DNA of 64,000 nt, taken from Clostridia bacterium. Its GTDB lineage: Bacteria > Bacillota_A > Clostridia > Oscillospirales > CAG-272. The position numbers and the translations under genes were made by a program. The notes under the pieces were generated by a model. The model was not told the origin of the DNA. It made no database searches and was given only the letters and a program-made list of their open reading frames with translations. Location of the stretch: the NCBI GenBank assembly GCA_017632155.1, contig JAGBRZ010000200.1:1-64000 (forward strand), read 5' to 3'. Shown here in pieces: positions 53,109 through 61,790 of the stretch (within the stretch, counting starts at the first letter, position 1; the number at the start of each line of letters is the position of its first letter).

Positions 53109-53593
53109 GCAACACTCTTCTTCCCTACTCGCCTGAAAGAAAAGCATCCGTCTGCCGATTCAACAACACAGGGAAATCCCTCTGCATCAAACGCAAGTTG
53201 TTTGCGTAAATGTCGGCGATAAATTAATCGCGGCGAGAGAATTTGATTGCCAATAAATACTATTGAATCAACGGACTGCGTTAAAATATTAGTCGCTTGC
53301 ATAAGCTTTGCAACGATAACACACGACAAGTATGTATCATCGGAATATGTAACATAGTATTTAAAGCTATACAAATACGGCAGAAATCGTGTGCCCACAC
53401 GAATGGATGAATCATACTCCTCTCTGGCCTTTAAAACGAGCCTGTCGCTGACAAATTCATGTATAGAGCTCGAATATTGGTTCAAATATTCAAACGCACT
53501 ATGAGCGGAATTTAAAGGCCTGTCGATACAAGCGCGCAACACTATTCTGCCGTCACCGGATGCAAATGAATATGACTCTGAAATAAAGTCCAC
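53102..53593 (-). CDS. Hypothetical protein, 163 residues
   Basis: Not recognised. The likely start is GTG at 53593, with GAGGT five bases upstream. There is no signal peptide or membrane segment. The order of predicted strands and the phrase LPYLYSFKYYVTYSDDTYLS loosely recall DUF3298/RsiV-like domains, a weak resemblance. The C-terminal part (FDAEGFPCVVESADGCFSF) may form a small beta domain. Its last codons lie within the terminator hairpin of the convergent CNNM gene. It follows the phosphoesterase gene by 40 bases on the same strand. Confidence 0.6.
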   Translation of the reverse strand: MDFISESYSFASGDGRIVLRACIDRPLNSAHSAFEYLNQYSSSIHEFVSDRLVLKAREEYDSSIRVGTRFLPYLYSFKYYVTYSDDTYLSCVIVAKLMQATNILTQSVDSIVFIGNQILSPRLIYRRHLRKQLAFDAEGFPCVVESADGCFSFRRVGKKSVAK

Positions 53594-53633
53594 ATTTTAC
53601 CTCAAATATATTGATGGTAAATTATATGTAAAA

Positions 53634-54740
53634 TCAGAAGGAAATAGAATCCTCTCCGTGAACTTCTCCCTCGGAATCCACAAACTTGATCGATGCGGAT
53701 TTGTCCGAAACTACAATAGAACCGCACACGATGTTTTCCGATCCCTTGAAAGGTTTAGAAGCAGCGATAACGGTGCAAGGTCTGCAAGTATCATTGTTCT
53801 CATCCTCGACTTTCATTACCTTACAAGTGTGGATATGACCGCAAAGCATAAAGTCAGGCTTAATGTTTTCTTTAATGAGTTTGCACCAATATGCATATCT
53901 TTCTTCTTCAATATTGAAGGGAGGATTGTAATGAGAATTAAATGGTATATGAGAAATAATTACTCTATGCTTAACTCCTTCAGCAAGATACTCATTTTTC
54001 GCATTCGAAATAATCTTTTCAATATATTCGGTCTGTCTTCTGCGGAAATCAGCGCAACAAATCGTGTGTCCATATTCATCGTTGCCGTCGGGTTTGTCCT
54101 CGCCGCAATCAAGAACAAGCGCCCAAAGCGAACCAACTCTTACAGAAAAATATGATCTACCGTTATCAGTAGGTGTATGATCCTGAATATTCTCCGCGTA
54201 AATTCCTCTCATATCGTGATTACCGCGCGAGAAGATAACCGGGTATTCGCCCTTCGTGATCTCGCCTGCTATACAATGAATTGCGGCAAAGTATGCAATA
54301 TCACCCGAGTGGTTCGGAATATCTCCGTTAAGTACAAGCAGATCGTGTTCTCCATCAGCTTTTGCGGCGTTAACGGGACCCGTAATTCTGTTATGTGCAT
54401 CAGCTATGTGGAAAATTCTTATATTATCGCCTTCAAGGGGTCTGAATTTTGCGCTGAATTGTCCAACTTCATCCATCTGTGAGAAGTAAGGTTTTCTTTC
54501 GATTACCTTTCTAAAGTACAGAGTATATTCTCTTGCTTCATCCAAAACCTTTGCAGGGAACTCAACTTTATGTGTTAGTGACGCAGTACGCAGAATGCCG
54601 TTTGAATCATCAAAGTATTCGTTATCTCCGATTTTCGCCCACATTGTGCAAGGTTCGTTGACAGCAACCGTAATAATGTATCTGTCTCCTACTGCATATA
54701 CAGCGGGGTATGTCTTAAATATTTCCGGGATGTTATTCAT
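53634..54740 (-). CDS. Metallophosphoesterase with N-terminal beta domain
   Basis: Phosphoesterase of 368 residues. About 90 N-terminal residues look like a beta-sandwich. The calcineurin-like domain has RIFHIADAHNR (about 107-117), LLVLNGDIPNHSGD (about 134-147), VIFSRGNHDMRG (about 168-179), VIISHIPFNSHY (about 262-273) and MLCGHIHTC (about 305-313). The second motif Asp/Asn set is complete. No signal peptide is seen. An AGGAGG site precedes the ATG. This architecture resembles purple acid phosphatase-like proteins, but the substrate is unknown. Confidence 0.85.
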   Translation of the reverse strand: MNNIPEIFKTYPAVYAVGDRYIITVAVNEPCTMWAKIGDNEYFDDSNGILRTASLTHKVEFPAKVLDEAREYTLYFRKVIERKPYFSQMDEVGQFSAKFRPLEGDNIRIFHIADAHNRITGPVNAAKADGEHDLLVLNGDIPNHSGDIAYFAAIHCIAGEITKGEYPVIFSRGNHDMRGIYAENIQDHTPTDNGRSYFSVRVGSLWALVLDCGEDKPDGNDEYGHTICCADFRRRQTEYIEKIISNAKNEYLAEGVKHRVIISHIPFNSHYNPPFNIEEERYAYWCKLIKENIKPDFMLCGHIHTCKVMKVEDENNDTCRPCTVIAASKPFKGSENIVCGSIVVSDKSASIKFVDSEGEVHGEDSISF

Positions 54741-54771
54741 GATTGCCTCCTATGAATTTTAATATATCAAT

Positions 54772-54800
54772 AGTATATCACTCATTTTTCAAAAAGTCAA
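54772..54800 (-). promoter_or_regulatory. Sigma-A promoter for the phosphoesterase gene
   Basis: On the - strand, TTGACT (54800-54795), 17-bp spacer, TATACT (54777-54772). Confidence 0.65.
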
Positions 54801-54816
54801 TAGCATTTCTATTGAC
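54796..54816. repeat. Palindrome joining two divergent -35 elements
   Basis: GTCAATAG (54796-54803) and CTATTGAC (54809-54816) form a perfect 8-bp inverted repeat with a 5-base centre. Each arm contains most of a -35 hexamer of one of the divergent promoters. Confidence 0.6.
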
Positions 54817-54840
54817 AAGATTCCACTTTCGTGATAAAAT
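54812..54840 (+). promoter_or_regulatory. Sigma-A promoter for the alpha/beta hydrolase gene
   Basis: TTGACA (54812-54817), 17-bp spacer, TAAAAT (54835-54840). It places the transcription start near 54847. Confidence 0.72.
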
Positions 54841-54872
54841 TAATGCAGTTTCTCTCAAGGGGGGATGAATCT

Positions 54873-55832
54873 TTGTTACCATACGTCATTTTAGCACTTA
54901 TAGCCCTTGTTCTGATCCTTTTCGTGATATGCACAATAGTCGCCCAAATTCTATTCAACATATGTTTTACGAGGGATAAAGATCCGGAAAAAACCGTTGA
55001 ATTAGGTATACAAACCATAGAAAAAAACGGTGGCAATGGCATGTTGATTCGTCAAGGAAGAGATTGGATGCTCGCACAAAACGTAAGCCATCATTATATC
55101 ACTTCGCGCGACGGACTGCGCCTGCACGGCATTTTTATTAAAAATGATGAATCAAAAAAAGATCGAGTGGCTGTTTTAGTTCACGGATATCGCGGAGCTC
55201 CCTCGTTTGACTTTTCTGCCGCTGCCAAGCTGTATTACAACAATGGGTTCTCTCTCTTTCTCCCCGATCAGAGAACTCACGGCGAAAGCGAAGGTAAATA
55301 CATAACCTTTGGTTCATATGAACGTTATGACATCGTTGATTGGTGCAAATATATTGATAACTATACCGGGAATAAATGCGAATTTATCCTCAGCGGAGTT
55401 TCTATGGGCGCAACAACGGTTTTACTTGCCGCAATAGAGCCGGATATGATCAAATTGAATTATATCACTGCAGATTGCGGATTTACTGATCCTAAGCGAA
55501 TCTTTACTGACGTTATGAAAAAGTGGTATCACTTGCAACCATTCCCTATTTTAAATATTGCAAATATGATTTGCAAGCATAAAGCCGGGTTCACGATCAA
55601 CCAGTTTTCAACGATCGAAGCTGTAAAAATACTAACTATTCCCGTCACTTTTATCCATGGTGTAGCAGATGATTTCGTTTTGCCGCAAAACTCTATTGAT
55701 AATTATCAAGCTTGTGTGAGCAAAAAAGAATTAATTTTAGTTCCCGATGCCGAACACGGCGTGTCATACATCAAGGATACCCAAAAAGTTGCACAGGCTT
55801 TAGAGTGCATTTTCGAAAACTATTTTTCATAA
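54873..55832 (+). CDS. Membrane-anchored alpha/beta hydrolase
   Basis: Serine hydrolase of 319 residues with an N-terminal transmembrane segment (about residues 2-28). The oxyanion region is LVHGYRGAP (about 106-114), the nucleophile Ser lies in LSGVSMGATT (about 175-184), the acid in HGVADDFVLP (about 266-275) and the His in PDAEHGVSY (about 294-302). The TTG at 54873 is chosen because AAGGGGGG lies eight bases upstream and the earlier GTG and ATG in frame overlap or precede the transcription start. It resembles the YqkD group of esterase-like proteins; the substrate is unknown. Confidence 0.85.
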   Translation: MLPYVILALIALVLILFVICTIVAQILFNICFTRDKDPEKTVELGIQTIEKNGGNGMLIRQGRDWMLAQNVSHHYITSRDGLRLHGIFIKNDESKKDRVAVLVHGYRGAPSFDFSAAAKLYYNNGFSLFLPDQRTHGESEGKYITFGSYERYDIVDWCKYIDNYTGNKCEFILSGVSMGATTVLLAAIEPDMIKLNYITADCGFTDPKRIFTDVMKKWYHLQPFPILNIANMICKHKAGFTINQFSTIEAVKILTIPVTFIHGVADDFVLPQNSIDNYQACVSKKELILVPDAEHGVSYIKDTQKVAQALECIFENYFS

Positions 55833-55834
55833 AC

Positions 55835-55864
55835 AAACAGCGGACCTGTCGGTCCGCTGTTTTA
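55835..55864. terminator. Bidirectional terminator after the alpha/beta hydrolase
   Basis: A 12-bp stem (55835-55846 with 55851-55862) and loop TGTC lie between convergent stops. Confidence 0.87.
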
Positions 55865-55867
55865 ACT

Positions 55868-57097
55868 TTAAAATGCCCAGTTTCCGTTTCTGAATACGGG
55901 TACGGTATTTCCGTTTTCGCAAATAGCATCAATCGAAAGATCTTCGGAGCCTATCATAAAGTCAACGTGAATCATAGAATCGTTAACGCCCATTTCTCTG
56001 CATTCGTCAAGGGTATAATTGCCGTAATCTTTTATGCAGTTTGCAAATCCCATTCCAAGTGCAAGATGACAGCAAGCATTTTCGTCGAACAGAGTGTTGT
56101 AGAAAGTCAGCTCCGAATTTCTGATGGGGGAATCATACGGAACGAGCGCAACCTCGCCAAGATACGCCGCGCCTTCATCCATAGAGATCATCTGCTTGAG
56201 GAGATCTTCATTCTTTTCAGCGTGCACTTCAACAGCCTTTCCTTCGTGGAATCTAATGCTAAAGTTTTCAATGAGCTCACCGCGGTAAGAAAGAGGGCGT
56301 GTAGCAACAACCGTACCCTCAGCAAGACCTCTCATAGGAGTTGTAAAGCACTCCTCGGAGGGAATGTTGGGGTTAAACTCGATCCCCGAACCAAGCGCAT
56401 CCTCACTGCCGCCGAGAAAATTCGCGTTAGGCATCATACCTACGGTAAAATCTGTGCCGTTTGCAGACGTAAGATGGAGTTCTTTAATTCCGAGAGAATT
56501 GAGATAATTACACTTGCTCTTAAGATTTGCATTGTGCTTAACCCATTCGAGGATGGGATCTGCGCCATCAGCTCTTGATGTATACAGAATAGCCTCCCAA
56601 AGCTTTTCAATAGCTCTGTTTTTCTTTTCACCGGGGAACATCTTCTTGGCCCACTTTTCTCCGGGAATTGCGGCAATACACCATTGATAACGGTTTTCCA
56701 TCCTGTCTCTGAAAGGCTTGATGATGGGGTATGTTGCCTGCTGCGCCTTGGCCATCTTTACCTGGTTGATTCCAGCAAGTCCATCGGGATCGTCGGACTC
56801 GATATAAATCATTGCGGGAAGAGTGGTTGCTCTGTGCTCAAGACGAGATACCTCCCAATCCTCAAGCTTGGAAAGTGTCTTGAGCGAACGATATCTGTAA
56901 TGCAACTTTGCAAGAGGCTGGAAAGACCATTCTACGATAACCTTGCCCGCTCCCGCGCGATAGCATTCTTCAACGAGCATTTTTACAAATTCGGGGTTTT
57001 CAACAGAAGCGTGGATCATTACTTCCTGTCCCTTCTGAATATTTACGCCTTTAACAGCAATCAGTTTTGCATATTGTCTGATAATTGTCTTTTTCAT
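55868..57097 (-). CDS. Aminopeptidase, M29 family
   Basis: Thermophilic-aminopeptidase-type metallopeptidase (AmpS/AmpT-like), 409 residues. The N-terminal half has NIQKGQEVMIHASVENPEF and IYIESDDPDGLAGI. The C-terminal metal-binding domain has the ligand-bearing LGEVALVPYDSPIRNS (about 313-328) and ENACCHLALGMGF (about 337-349), then SMIHVDFMIGSEDLSIDA (about 376-393). It is cytoplasmic and releases N-terminal amino acids. It has its own consensus-like promoter (57131-57159) and a GAGGT site before the ATG. Confidence 0.93.
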   Translation of the reverse strand: MKKTIIRQYAKLIAVKGVNIQKGQEVMIHASVENPEFVKMLVEECYRAGAGKVIVEWSFQPLAKLHYRYRSLKTLSKLEDWEVSRLEHRATTLPAMIYIESDDPDGLAGINQVKMAKAQQATYPIIKPFRDRMENRYQWCIAAIPGEKWAKKMFPGEKKNRAIEKLWEAILYTSRADGADPILEWVKHNANLKSKCNYLNSLGIKELHLTSANGTDFTVGMMPNANFLGGSEDALGSGIEFNPNIPSEECFTTPMRGLAEGTVVATRPLSYRGELIENFSIRFHEGKAVEVHAEKNEDLLKQMISMDEGAAYLGEVALVPYDSPIRNSELTFYNTLFDENACCHLALGMGFANCIKDYGNYTLDECREMGVNDSMIHVDFMIGSEDLSIDAICENGNTVPVFRNGNWAF

Positions 57098-57130
57098 ATT
57101 TTACCTCATAATATTTTTTTGATGGATTCA

Positions 57131-57159
57131 ATTATAGCACAAAAGATATAAAAATTCAA
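57131..57159 (-). promoter_or_regulatory. Sigma-A promoter for the M29 aminopeptidase gene
   Basis: On the - strand, TTGAAT (57159-57154), 17-bp spacer, TATAAT (57136-57131). Confidence 0.72.
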
Positions 57160-57198
57160 TATGTTAAATAATTTTTAAGGGTAAATATTATTTATTAC

Positions 57199-57227
57199 TT
57201 GAATAATTAAGAAAAATATTGTATAAT
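57199..57227 (+). promoter_or_regulatory. Sigma-A promoter for the TIM-barrel isomerase gene
   Basis: TTGAAT (57199-57204), 17-bp spacer, TATAAT (57222-57227), followed by AAGGAGG and the ATG at 57254. Confidence 0.75.
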
Positions 57228-57253
57228 AAAGAAAAAGTAAGGAGGAATATATA

Positions 57254-58117
57254 ATGAAACTTTGCGGTATGACCCTGCTTTACCGTGATATTCGCGGTTC
57301 CAAAGATAAGATACCGATAAGCGAAGCTGTAAGACGCATTGCATCCGCCGGCTTTGATGCCGTTGACGCAAACTTGGTTATGATATGTAACCAAACCCTT
57401 CGTCTACATACAGACGATTGGAAATACGAAGCAGAGCAAATTGCGATTGCTGTACAAGAAACAGGAATAGAATTGGCTCAGTGCCATCTTCCCTTCCGAG
57501 GCAAAAAAGTTAAGTGCCACACACCGGAGGATCTTGAATACTATTATGAGATGTTTTACCGAGCAATCGACGTTGCTGCATTCTTGGGCATCCCGTGGGG
57601 AGTTATTCATCCCGAAACACTCCGAGAGATGAATCTTTCTGACGACGAGTGCTGCAGGATCAATCATGAGAAGAATGACAAGTACATCGAATATGCGCTT
57701 AACAAGGGCCTCAACATTGCTTATGAAAATATGACGTTAGGCGCAAAAGCAGGATATTGTACTTATATAGATCAGCTGGTACATCTGATTGACTCCTATT
57801 CTGACCCGAGAATTGGCGCTTGCCTTGATACCGGTCACGCAAATATGGTATACGAAGACCAGTATGAACCTATACTGAAGCTTGGACACAGACTCCACTG
57901 CACACACATTAACGACAATCTCGGAAAAGATGATCTCCATCTTGCGCCTTTCTCAGGCACAGTAAAGTGGGAAAGCGTCATCAAAGGATTGAGAGAAATC
58001 AACTATCCCGGCGTACTAAACCTTGAGATTGGACTAAATAATAATGCAACCGATAAACTCAAAGATGCGGGTGCAAAGTATGCACTCGAAACACTCAAAG
58101 CTATTGAAGCACTATAA
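57254..58117 (+). CDS. Sugar phosphate isomerase/epimerase-type TIM barrel
   Basis: Xylose-isomerase-like TIM-barrel protein of 287 residues. Candidate metal ligands sit in IAYENMTLGA (about 155-164), ACLDTGHANM (about 192-201), CTHINDNLG with DLHLAPFSG (about 216-235) and LNLEIGL (about 256-262). The ERR/ALSxR-like N-terminus differs from AP endonucleases, so a sugar isomerase or epimerase is the more likely reading, but the substrate is unknown. An ideal AAGGAGG site precedes the ATG. The RlmL-like methyltransferase gene follows after six bases. Confidence 0.82.
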   Translation: MKLCGMTLLYRDIRGSKDKIPISEAVRRIASAGFDAVDANLVMICNQTLRLHTDDWKYEAEQIAIAVQETGIELAQCHLPFRGKKVKCHTPEDLEYYYEMFYRAIDVAAFLGIPWGVIHPETLREMNLSDDECCRINHEKNDKYIEYALNKGLNIAYENMTLGAKAGYCTYIDQLVHLIDSYSDPRIGACLDTGHANMVYEDQYEPILKLGHRLHCTHINDNLGKDDLHLAPFSGTVKWESVIKGLREINYPGVLNLEIGLNNNATDKLKDAGAKYALETLKAIEAL

Positions 58118-58123
58118 AGAATC

Positions 58124-59257
58124 ATGATAATTAACTATGTAGCAACATGTATGTTCGGACTTGAAAAACTTTTGGGCGAAGAGATAGATGCCCTGGGACT
58201 GAAGCGTACATTAACAATGGATGGAAGAGTATTCTTCCAAGGAACCGAAAACGACTGCGCTCGTGCAAATATCAACTTGCGCGTTGCGGAAAGAGTCTAT
58301 GTTCAGGTTGGCGAACCTTTTATAGCCAAAACTTTTGATGAACTGTTCGAGGGTTGCAAAGCGCTTGAATGGGAAAATTACCTTACCGTTCAAAACGCGT
58401 TCCCCGTTTCAGGACATTCGATCAAAAGCGCGCTCACATCTATACCAAACTGCCAGAAAATTTTGAAAAAATCCATTGCAGTAAGACTTGGTGAGAAGTA
58501 CGGATACAGCAAAATGCCCGAAGACGGAGAAATCTGTAAGATAGAATTTTTTATTTTCAAAGACGTAGCTTATCTTATGATAGATACATCCGGTATTGCA
58601 CTTCACAAAAGAGGATACCGTCCCGTAGCCAATGCAGCTCCACTCAGAGAAACGCTTGCAGCGGCAATGGCATTAACAGCTCGCATAAAGCCCGAGATCT
58701 TCCTCTGGGACCCTTTTTGCGGTTCCGGAACAATTGCCATAGAAGGTGCAATGATAGCCACCAAACGTGCTCCCGGGCTTCACAGAAGCTTTACGGGTGA
58801 AAGGTTGTCTTTTCTACCTGAAGATTCTTGGAAAGACGCAAAAGAAGAAGCTCTTGCCAACATTATATTGGATTCTGAGTATAGAGGATTCGGCTCCGAT
58901 ATCAATCCCGAGTGCATAGATACCGCTATTTCCAATGCAGACCGTGCAGGCGTTGGAAAGCATATAAAATTCTTTGTTGCAGATGCTCAGAAAATCAGTA
59001 AGCCCGAATTTGACTGCAGAGGTACTTTAATCTGTAATCCGCCCTACGGTGAGCGTATGATGAGCATGCGGGATGCAGAGGAGCTTTACCGAAACATCGG
59101 AAAATGCTTCGAGAAGTTATCTCCTTGGCAGATCTATGTTCTCACTTCTTGCGAATACTTTGAAAGATTGTACGGAAGACGCGCAGACAGAGTCCGCAAA
59201 CTTTATAACGGAACTATTCCCTCCTTCCTTTATCAATTCTATAAGCCACAGAGATAA
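58124..59257 (+). CDS. THUMP-domain class I RNA methyltransferase, RlmL N-terminal type
   Basis: SAM-dependent 23S rRNA guanine-N2 methyltransferase homologue, 377 residues. It has an N-terminal ferredoxin-like part (ATCMFGLEKLLGEEI, about 7-21), a THUMP domain (about 50-155) and a Rossmann domain with SAM motif DPFCGSGTIAIEGAMIA (about 196-212), FGSDINPECIDTA (about 254-266) and the catalytic NPPYGERM (about 305-312). It corresponds to the YpsC-type protein of Bacillus. No ribosome-binding site is obvious; its start lies six bases after the isomerase stop. Confidence 0.92.
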   Translation: MIINYVATCMFGLEKLLGEEIDALGLKRTLTMDGRVFFQGTENDCARANINLRVAERVYVQVGEPFIAKTFDELFEGCKALEWENYLTVQNAFPVSGHSIKSALTSIPNCQKILKKSIAVRLGEKYGYSKMPEDGEICKIEFFIFKDVAYLMIDTSGIALHKRGYRPVANAAPLRETLAAAMALTARIKPEIFLWDPFCGSGTIAIEGAMIATKRAPGLHRSFTGERLSFLPEDSWKDAKEEALANIILDSEYRGFGSDINPECIDTAISNADRAGVGKHIKFFVADAQKISKPEFDCRGTLICNPPYGERMMSMRDAEELYRNIGKCFEKLSPWQIYVLTSCEYFERLYGRRADRVRKLYNGTIPSFLYQFYKPQR

Positions 59258-59262
59258 ACGAT

Positions 59263-59291
59263 CAGCCTCTCGGTAAATCACCGAGAGGCTG
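59263..59291. terminator. Bidirectional terminator after the methyltransferase
   Basis: CAGCCTCTCGGT (59263-59274) pairs perfectly with ACCGAGAGGCTG (59280-59291), loop AAATC, between convergent stops. Confidence 0.88.
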
Positions 59292-59299
59292 TAATTTTA

Positions 59300-61501
59300 T
59301 TAATCCCAATACGTTATCTTATCTCCGTTCTTAAACGGCAGGTTAATAGTTGACGTTGGTTCAGCATAAATATTTACGGGAACTTTCAAAGTATACAATA
59401 TGTAGGTATCTACCTTCAAATAATTGTTTGAGGTAGATCCGCTTGACATATTGACATAATTTTCTTTTGATGTCGGCCACAAGCACGTCTTGGGGGAAAG
59501 GAACTTGTAAAGCTCTGTGGTGCCGCCATCAAAGCCATGGTGTGAAACCTGAACTATATCGCAAGCGAGCCATGTACCGTATCTATCAGACATAATATCG
59601 GATCCTTCCCATCTTACGTCGCCGAGATAGGTTATGGTTTGATTGTCAATAGTTACACGAGAGACCATTGTGCAATCATTGAAGAAATAGAGCTTGGTTG
59701 GATACAGATCTTCTTGCGTGTATATGATCTCGATACATGCGTTTCTAATATAAAACTTCATTCCGGTATGAACAATATATTTCGGGACACCACCAAGAGT
59801 ACTTGAAAGGTTCGCAAAATCATTATTCATATAGTAATTCGGGTTATATCCATTGTAAGCATAGGTACCCGAAGGTGTGTTGCAATACATTCCTTCAAGA
59901 ACAACCTTATTGGAATATGACTTGCAGAAGTTAGCAAAATTTGTATAATGGTCCCAGTGCTCATGCGTAAGGAACCATCCTGCTATAACGATCTTTCCAT
60001 CCTTCCTTTTATTCAAGGAATTCAAAGTATCGTAAAGTCTGGTGCAGTCAAGGGGATTGTTACCGCCTCCGTCATAAACAATAAAGGATCCGTCTTCAAG
60101 AGTAATTATGTGACAAAGTCCAAAGTTACCTGCAGCATAATTGAGTGCCATTTGAGTAATCGACGATGTGGTGATCTTTTCATATGCAGGAACAGATTCG
60201 GGAGTAGGGCTCTTGGGAAGATTATACTTACCATCGGGACAGCTAACTATTCTTACTGCCTTTTCGGTAGGAATATAATACACATAAAGCATTCCCTTGT
60301 CACAAGTATATGCCTTGTGTACGTTGTCTTTTATGGTGTTCTCCATATAGAGAACATACCCTGCGTTCTCAAGCTTTGAACAGTATGCGTTATATTCTTC
60401 TAAAGTAGTTTCCTTGAACATAACTTGCAGATTTCCGTAACCTGCATCTTGAGTTCCATTGTTTTTTCCGCCATCAAATACCGGATAATCTACAAACCAG
60501 TTTCCATAATCATAAACCGATTTTTCGTTAGCAAGCATTCTGAAGGTGAAAGTACCATCGTCGTTTTTTATAGAATTAGCCTTAAAATAATTAATAAAAT
60601 TATCTGCAGCAAGAGTGGTGGTAGTTTCATTCCAACCCGTGACAACGATCTTATTGCCTATTACACCAAATCCATATTGATTATAGTTTAGCGTTGAAAG
60701 GAATTCAGCGGTTTCTTCTCGTGCTGTGTTACCAACAAGAATCTCGAAATCTGCTTTAATGTCAGAACCGGGCTTATACCAGTCGGTAGAGAGAGAAACT
60801 TTGATGTTACAATAATTCTGAATAGCCTCCCTGACCCTCTTTGCATACTCTACATCAAGGTCAAGCCTGTCATTTTCATCTTTGGCATTCTTTGAGTTAT
60901 CAAGTGAATCAAGATAAACAACCTTCAAAGACTGCTGGTTGTTCTCAATAAACGCGACTTGTGGAACCGGCTCACTTATATAGCAAAAATTCTCCGGAAG
61001 CATCAATTGATTGTTAGTTAATTCAACGAGGTACTTCTCGATAAAATACTGTACGCCTTGAGTAACCATTGAGGTCTTGGTAGAATTGATTACGATCTTA
61101 TTGCCAATCACCTTGATAACAAACGAAGTGGGATCGACGCCTTCCAACGCCTGTTCTGATTCAGGTCTTGTTGTATTGCCAACTAAAATTTCTTTAGCAG
61201 CAGAAATTTCCTCGGTAACTACTCCGCCCTTGATCCAGTCATCGGTTATCTTTACAAGATTTTCACCGAGCAACGTATTAATATGTTTTCGAAGTGTTAC
61301 ACCCGAATTGATCACTTCTTCAACAGTTTGCTCAGGTCTGATAACAACGTATTCCGAGATGTTATACGGAACATTTAAAACAGCCTCAGTTTGATTATCC
61401 GTATTATCAACTGTACCGTCAGTCGGTGAGCAAGAAACCAATTGCATCAGAAGCAATACAAGCGATAAAGTTAAAACACAGTATTTGAACAGTTTTTTCA
61501 T
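59300..61501 (-). CDS. Lipoprotein with tandem GH20b-like modules and a metallo-beta-lactamase-fold domain
   Basis: Predicted exported lipoprotein of 733 residues with lipobox LVSC (about 22-25). Two repeats of an alpha/beta module follow: AKEILVGNTTRPESEQ (about 102-117) with IGNKIVINSTK, and FEILVGNTAREETAEF (about 262-277) with IGNKIVVTGWNE. The ILVGNTxRxE text resembles the GH20b/GH67N-type domain of glycosidases. A region with no clear assignment (about 350-450) leads to a metallo-beta-lactamase fold: IVYDGGG, THEHWDHY (about 510-517), TYLGDVRW and VSHHGFDGG (about 653-661). The metal site looks complete, as in ComEC-type hydrolases. Substrate and role are unknown. An ideal GGAGGT site precedes the ATG. 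Confidence 0.82.
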   Translation of the reverse strand: MKKLFKYCVLTLSLVLLLMQLVSCSPTDGTVDNTDNQTEAVLNVPYNISEYVVIRPEQTVEEVINSGVTLRKHINTLLGENLVKITDDWIKGGVVTEEISAAKEILVGNTTRPESEQALEGVDPTSFVIKVIGNKIVINSTKTSMVTQGVQYFIEKYLVELTNNQLMLPENFCYISEPVPQVAFIENNQQSLKVVYLDSLDNSKNAKDENDRLDLDVEYAKRVREAIQNYCNIKVSLSTDWYKPGSDIKADFEILVGNTAREETAEFLSTLNYNQYGFGVIGNKIVVTGWNETTTTLAADNFINYFKANSIKNDDGTFTFRMLANEKSVYDYGNWFVDYPVFDGGKNNGTQDAGYGNLQVMFKETTLEEYNAYCSKLENAGYVLYMENTIKDNVHKAYTCDKGMLYVYYIPTEKAVRIVSCPDGKYNLPKSPTPESVPAYEKITTSSITQMALNYAAGNFGLCHIITLEDGSFIVYDGGGNNPLDCTRLYDTLNSLNKRKDGKIVIAGWFLTHEHWDHYTNFANFCKSYSNKVVLEGMYCNTPSGTYAYNGYNPNYYMNNDFANLSSTLGGVPKYIVHTGMKFYIRNACIEIIYTQEDLYPTKLYFFNDCTMVSRVTIDNQTITYLGDVRWEGSDIMSDRYGTWLACDIVQVSHHGFDGGTTELYKFLSPKTCLWPTSKENYVNMSSGSTSNNYLKVDTYILYTLKVPVNIYAEPTSTINLPFKNGDKITYWD

Positions 61502-61532
61502 AAATTACCTCCAAACGAGTTTCAGTTAATAT

Positions 61533-61562
61533 AGTATATCATAAATTGTCTATACTTGTCAA
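61533..61562 (-). promoter_or_regulatory. Sigma-A promoter for the MBL-fold lipoprotein
   Basis: On the - strand, TTGACA (61562-61557), 18-bp spacer, TATACT (61538-61533). Confidence 0.7.
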
Positions 61563-61570
61563 GTAAAAAA

Positions 61571-61600
61571 TAAAAACCCTTGGGTCGAAACCCAAGGGTT
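61571..61600 (-). terminator. Terminator of the tRNA-Thr gene
   Basis: On the - strand, AACCCTTGGGT pairs with ACCCAAGGGTT (61600-61590 with 61585-61575), with a TTCG loop (61589-61586) and a T-run, six bases after the tRNA 3' end. Confidence 0.88.
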
Positions 61601-61606
61601 GTGCTC

Positions 61607-61682
61607 TGGAGCTGCTAATCAGAGTCGAACTGATGACCTCATGCTTACCAAGCATGTGCTCTACCAACTGAGCCATAGCAGC
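61607..61682 (-). tRNA. tRNA-Thr (anticodon GGT)
   Basis: On the - strand, acceptor GCTGCTA pairs with TAGCAGC, followed by T and an encoded CCA. The D-arm has GGCTCAGTTGGTAGAGC. The anticodon arm CATGC-TTGGTAA-GCATG gives GGT, and the T-arm contains TCAGTTCGACTCTGA. The 76 bases include CCA. It has a perfect consensus promoter and its own terminator, so it is an isolated tRNA gene. Confidence 0.96.
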
Positions 61683-61703
61683 GTCTCTCGCAGCACGTTT
61701 AAT

Positions 61704-61732
61704 ATTATAGCACAAGAAAATCGATTTGTCAA
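61704..61732 (-). promoter_or_regulatory. Consensus sigma-A promoter for tRNA-Thr
   Basis: On the - strand, TTGACA (61732-61727), 17-bp spacer, TATAAT (61709-61704), about 22 bases before the mature 5' end. Confidence 0.85.
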
Positions 61733-61751
61733 TAGTTTTTTGAAAGTTTTT

Positions 61752-61784
61752 TTGATTTTTTCAATATTTTTTTGAAAAAATCAA
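61752..61784 (-). terminator. AT-only hairpin after the monooxygenase gene
   Basis: A perfect 13-bp inverted repeat (61752-61764 with 61772-61784), mostly A and T, flanked by T-runs on the - strand. Low GC makes it a weak terminator. Confidence 0.5.
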
Positions 61785-61790
61785 AATTTA

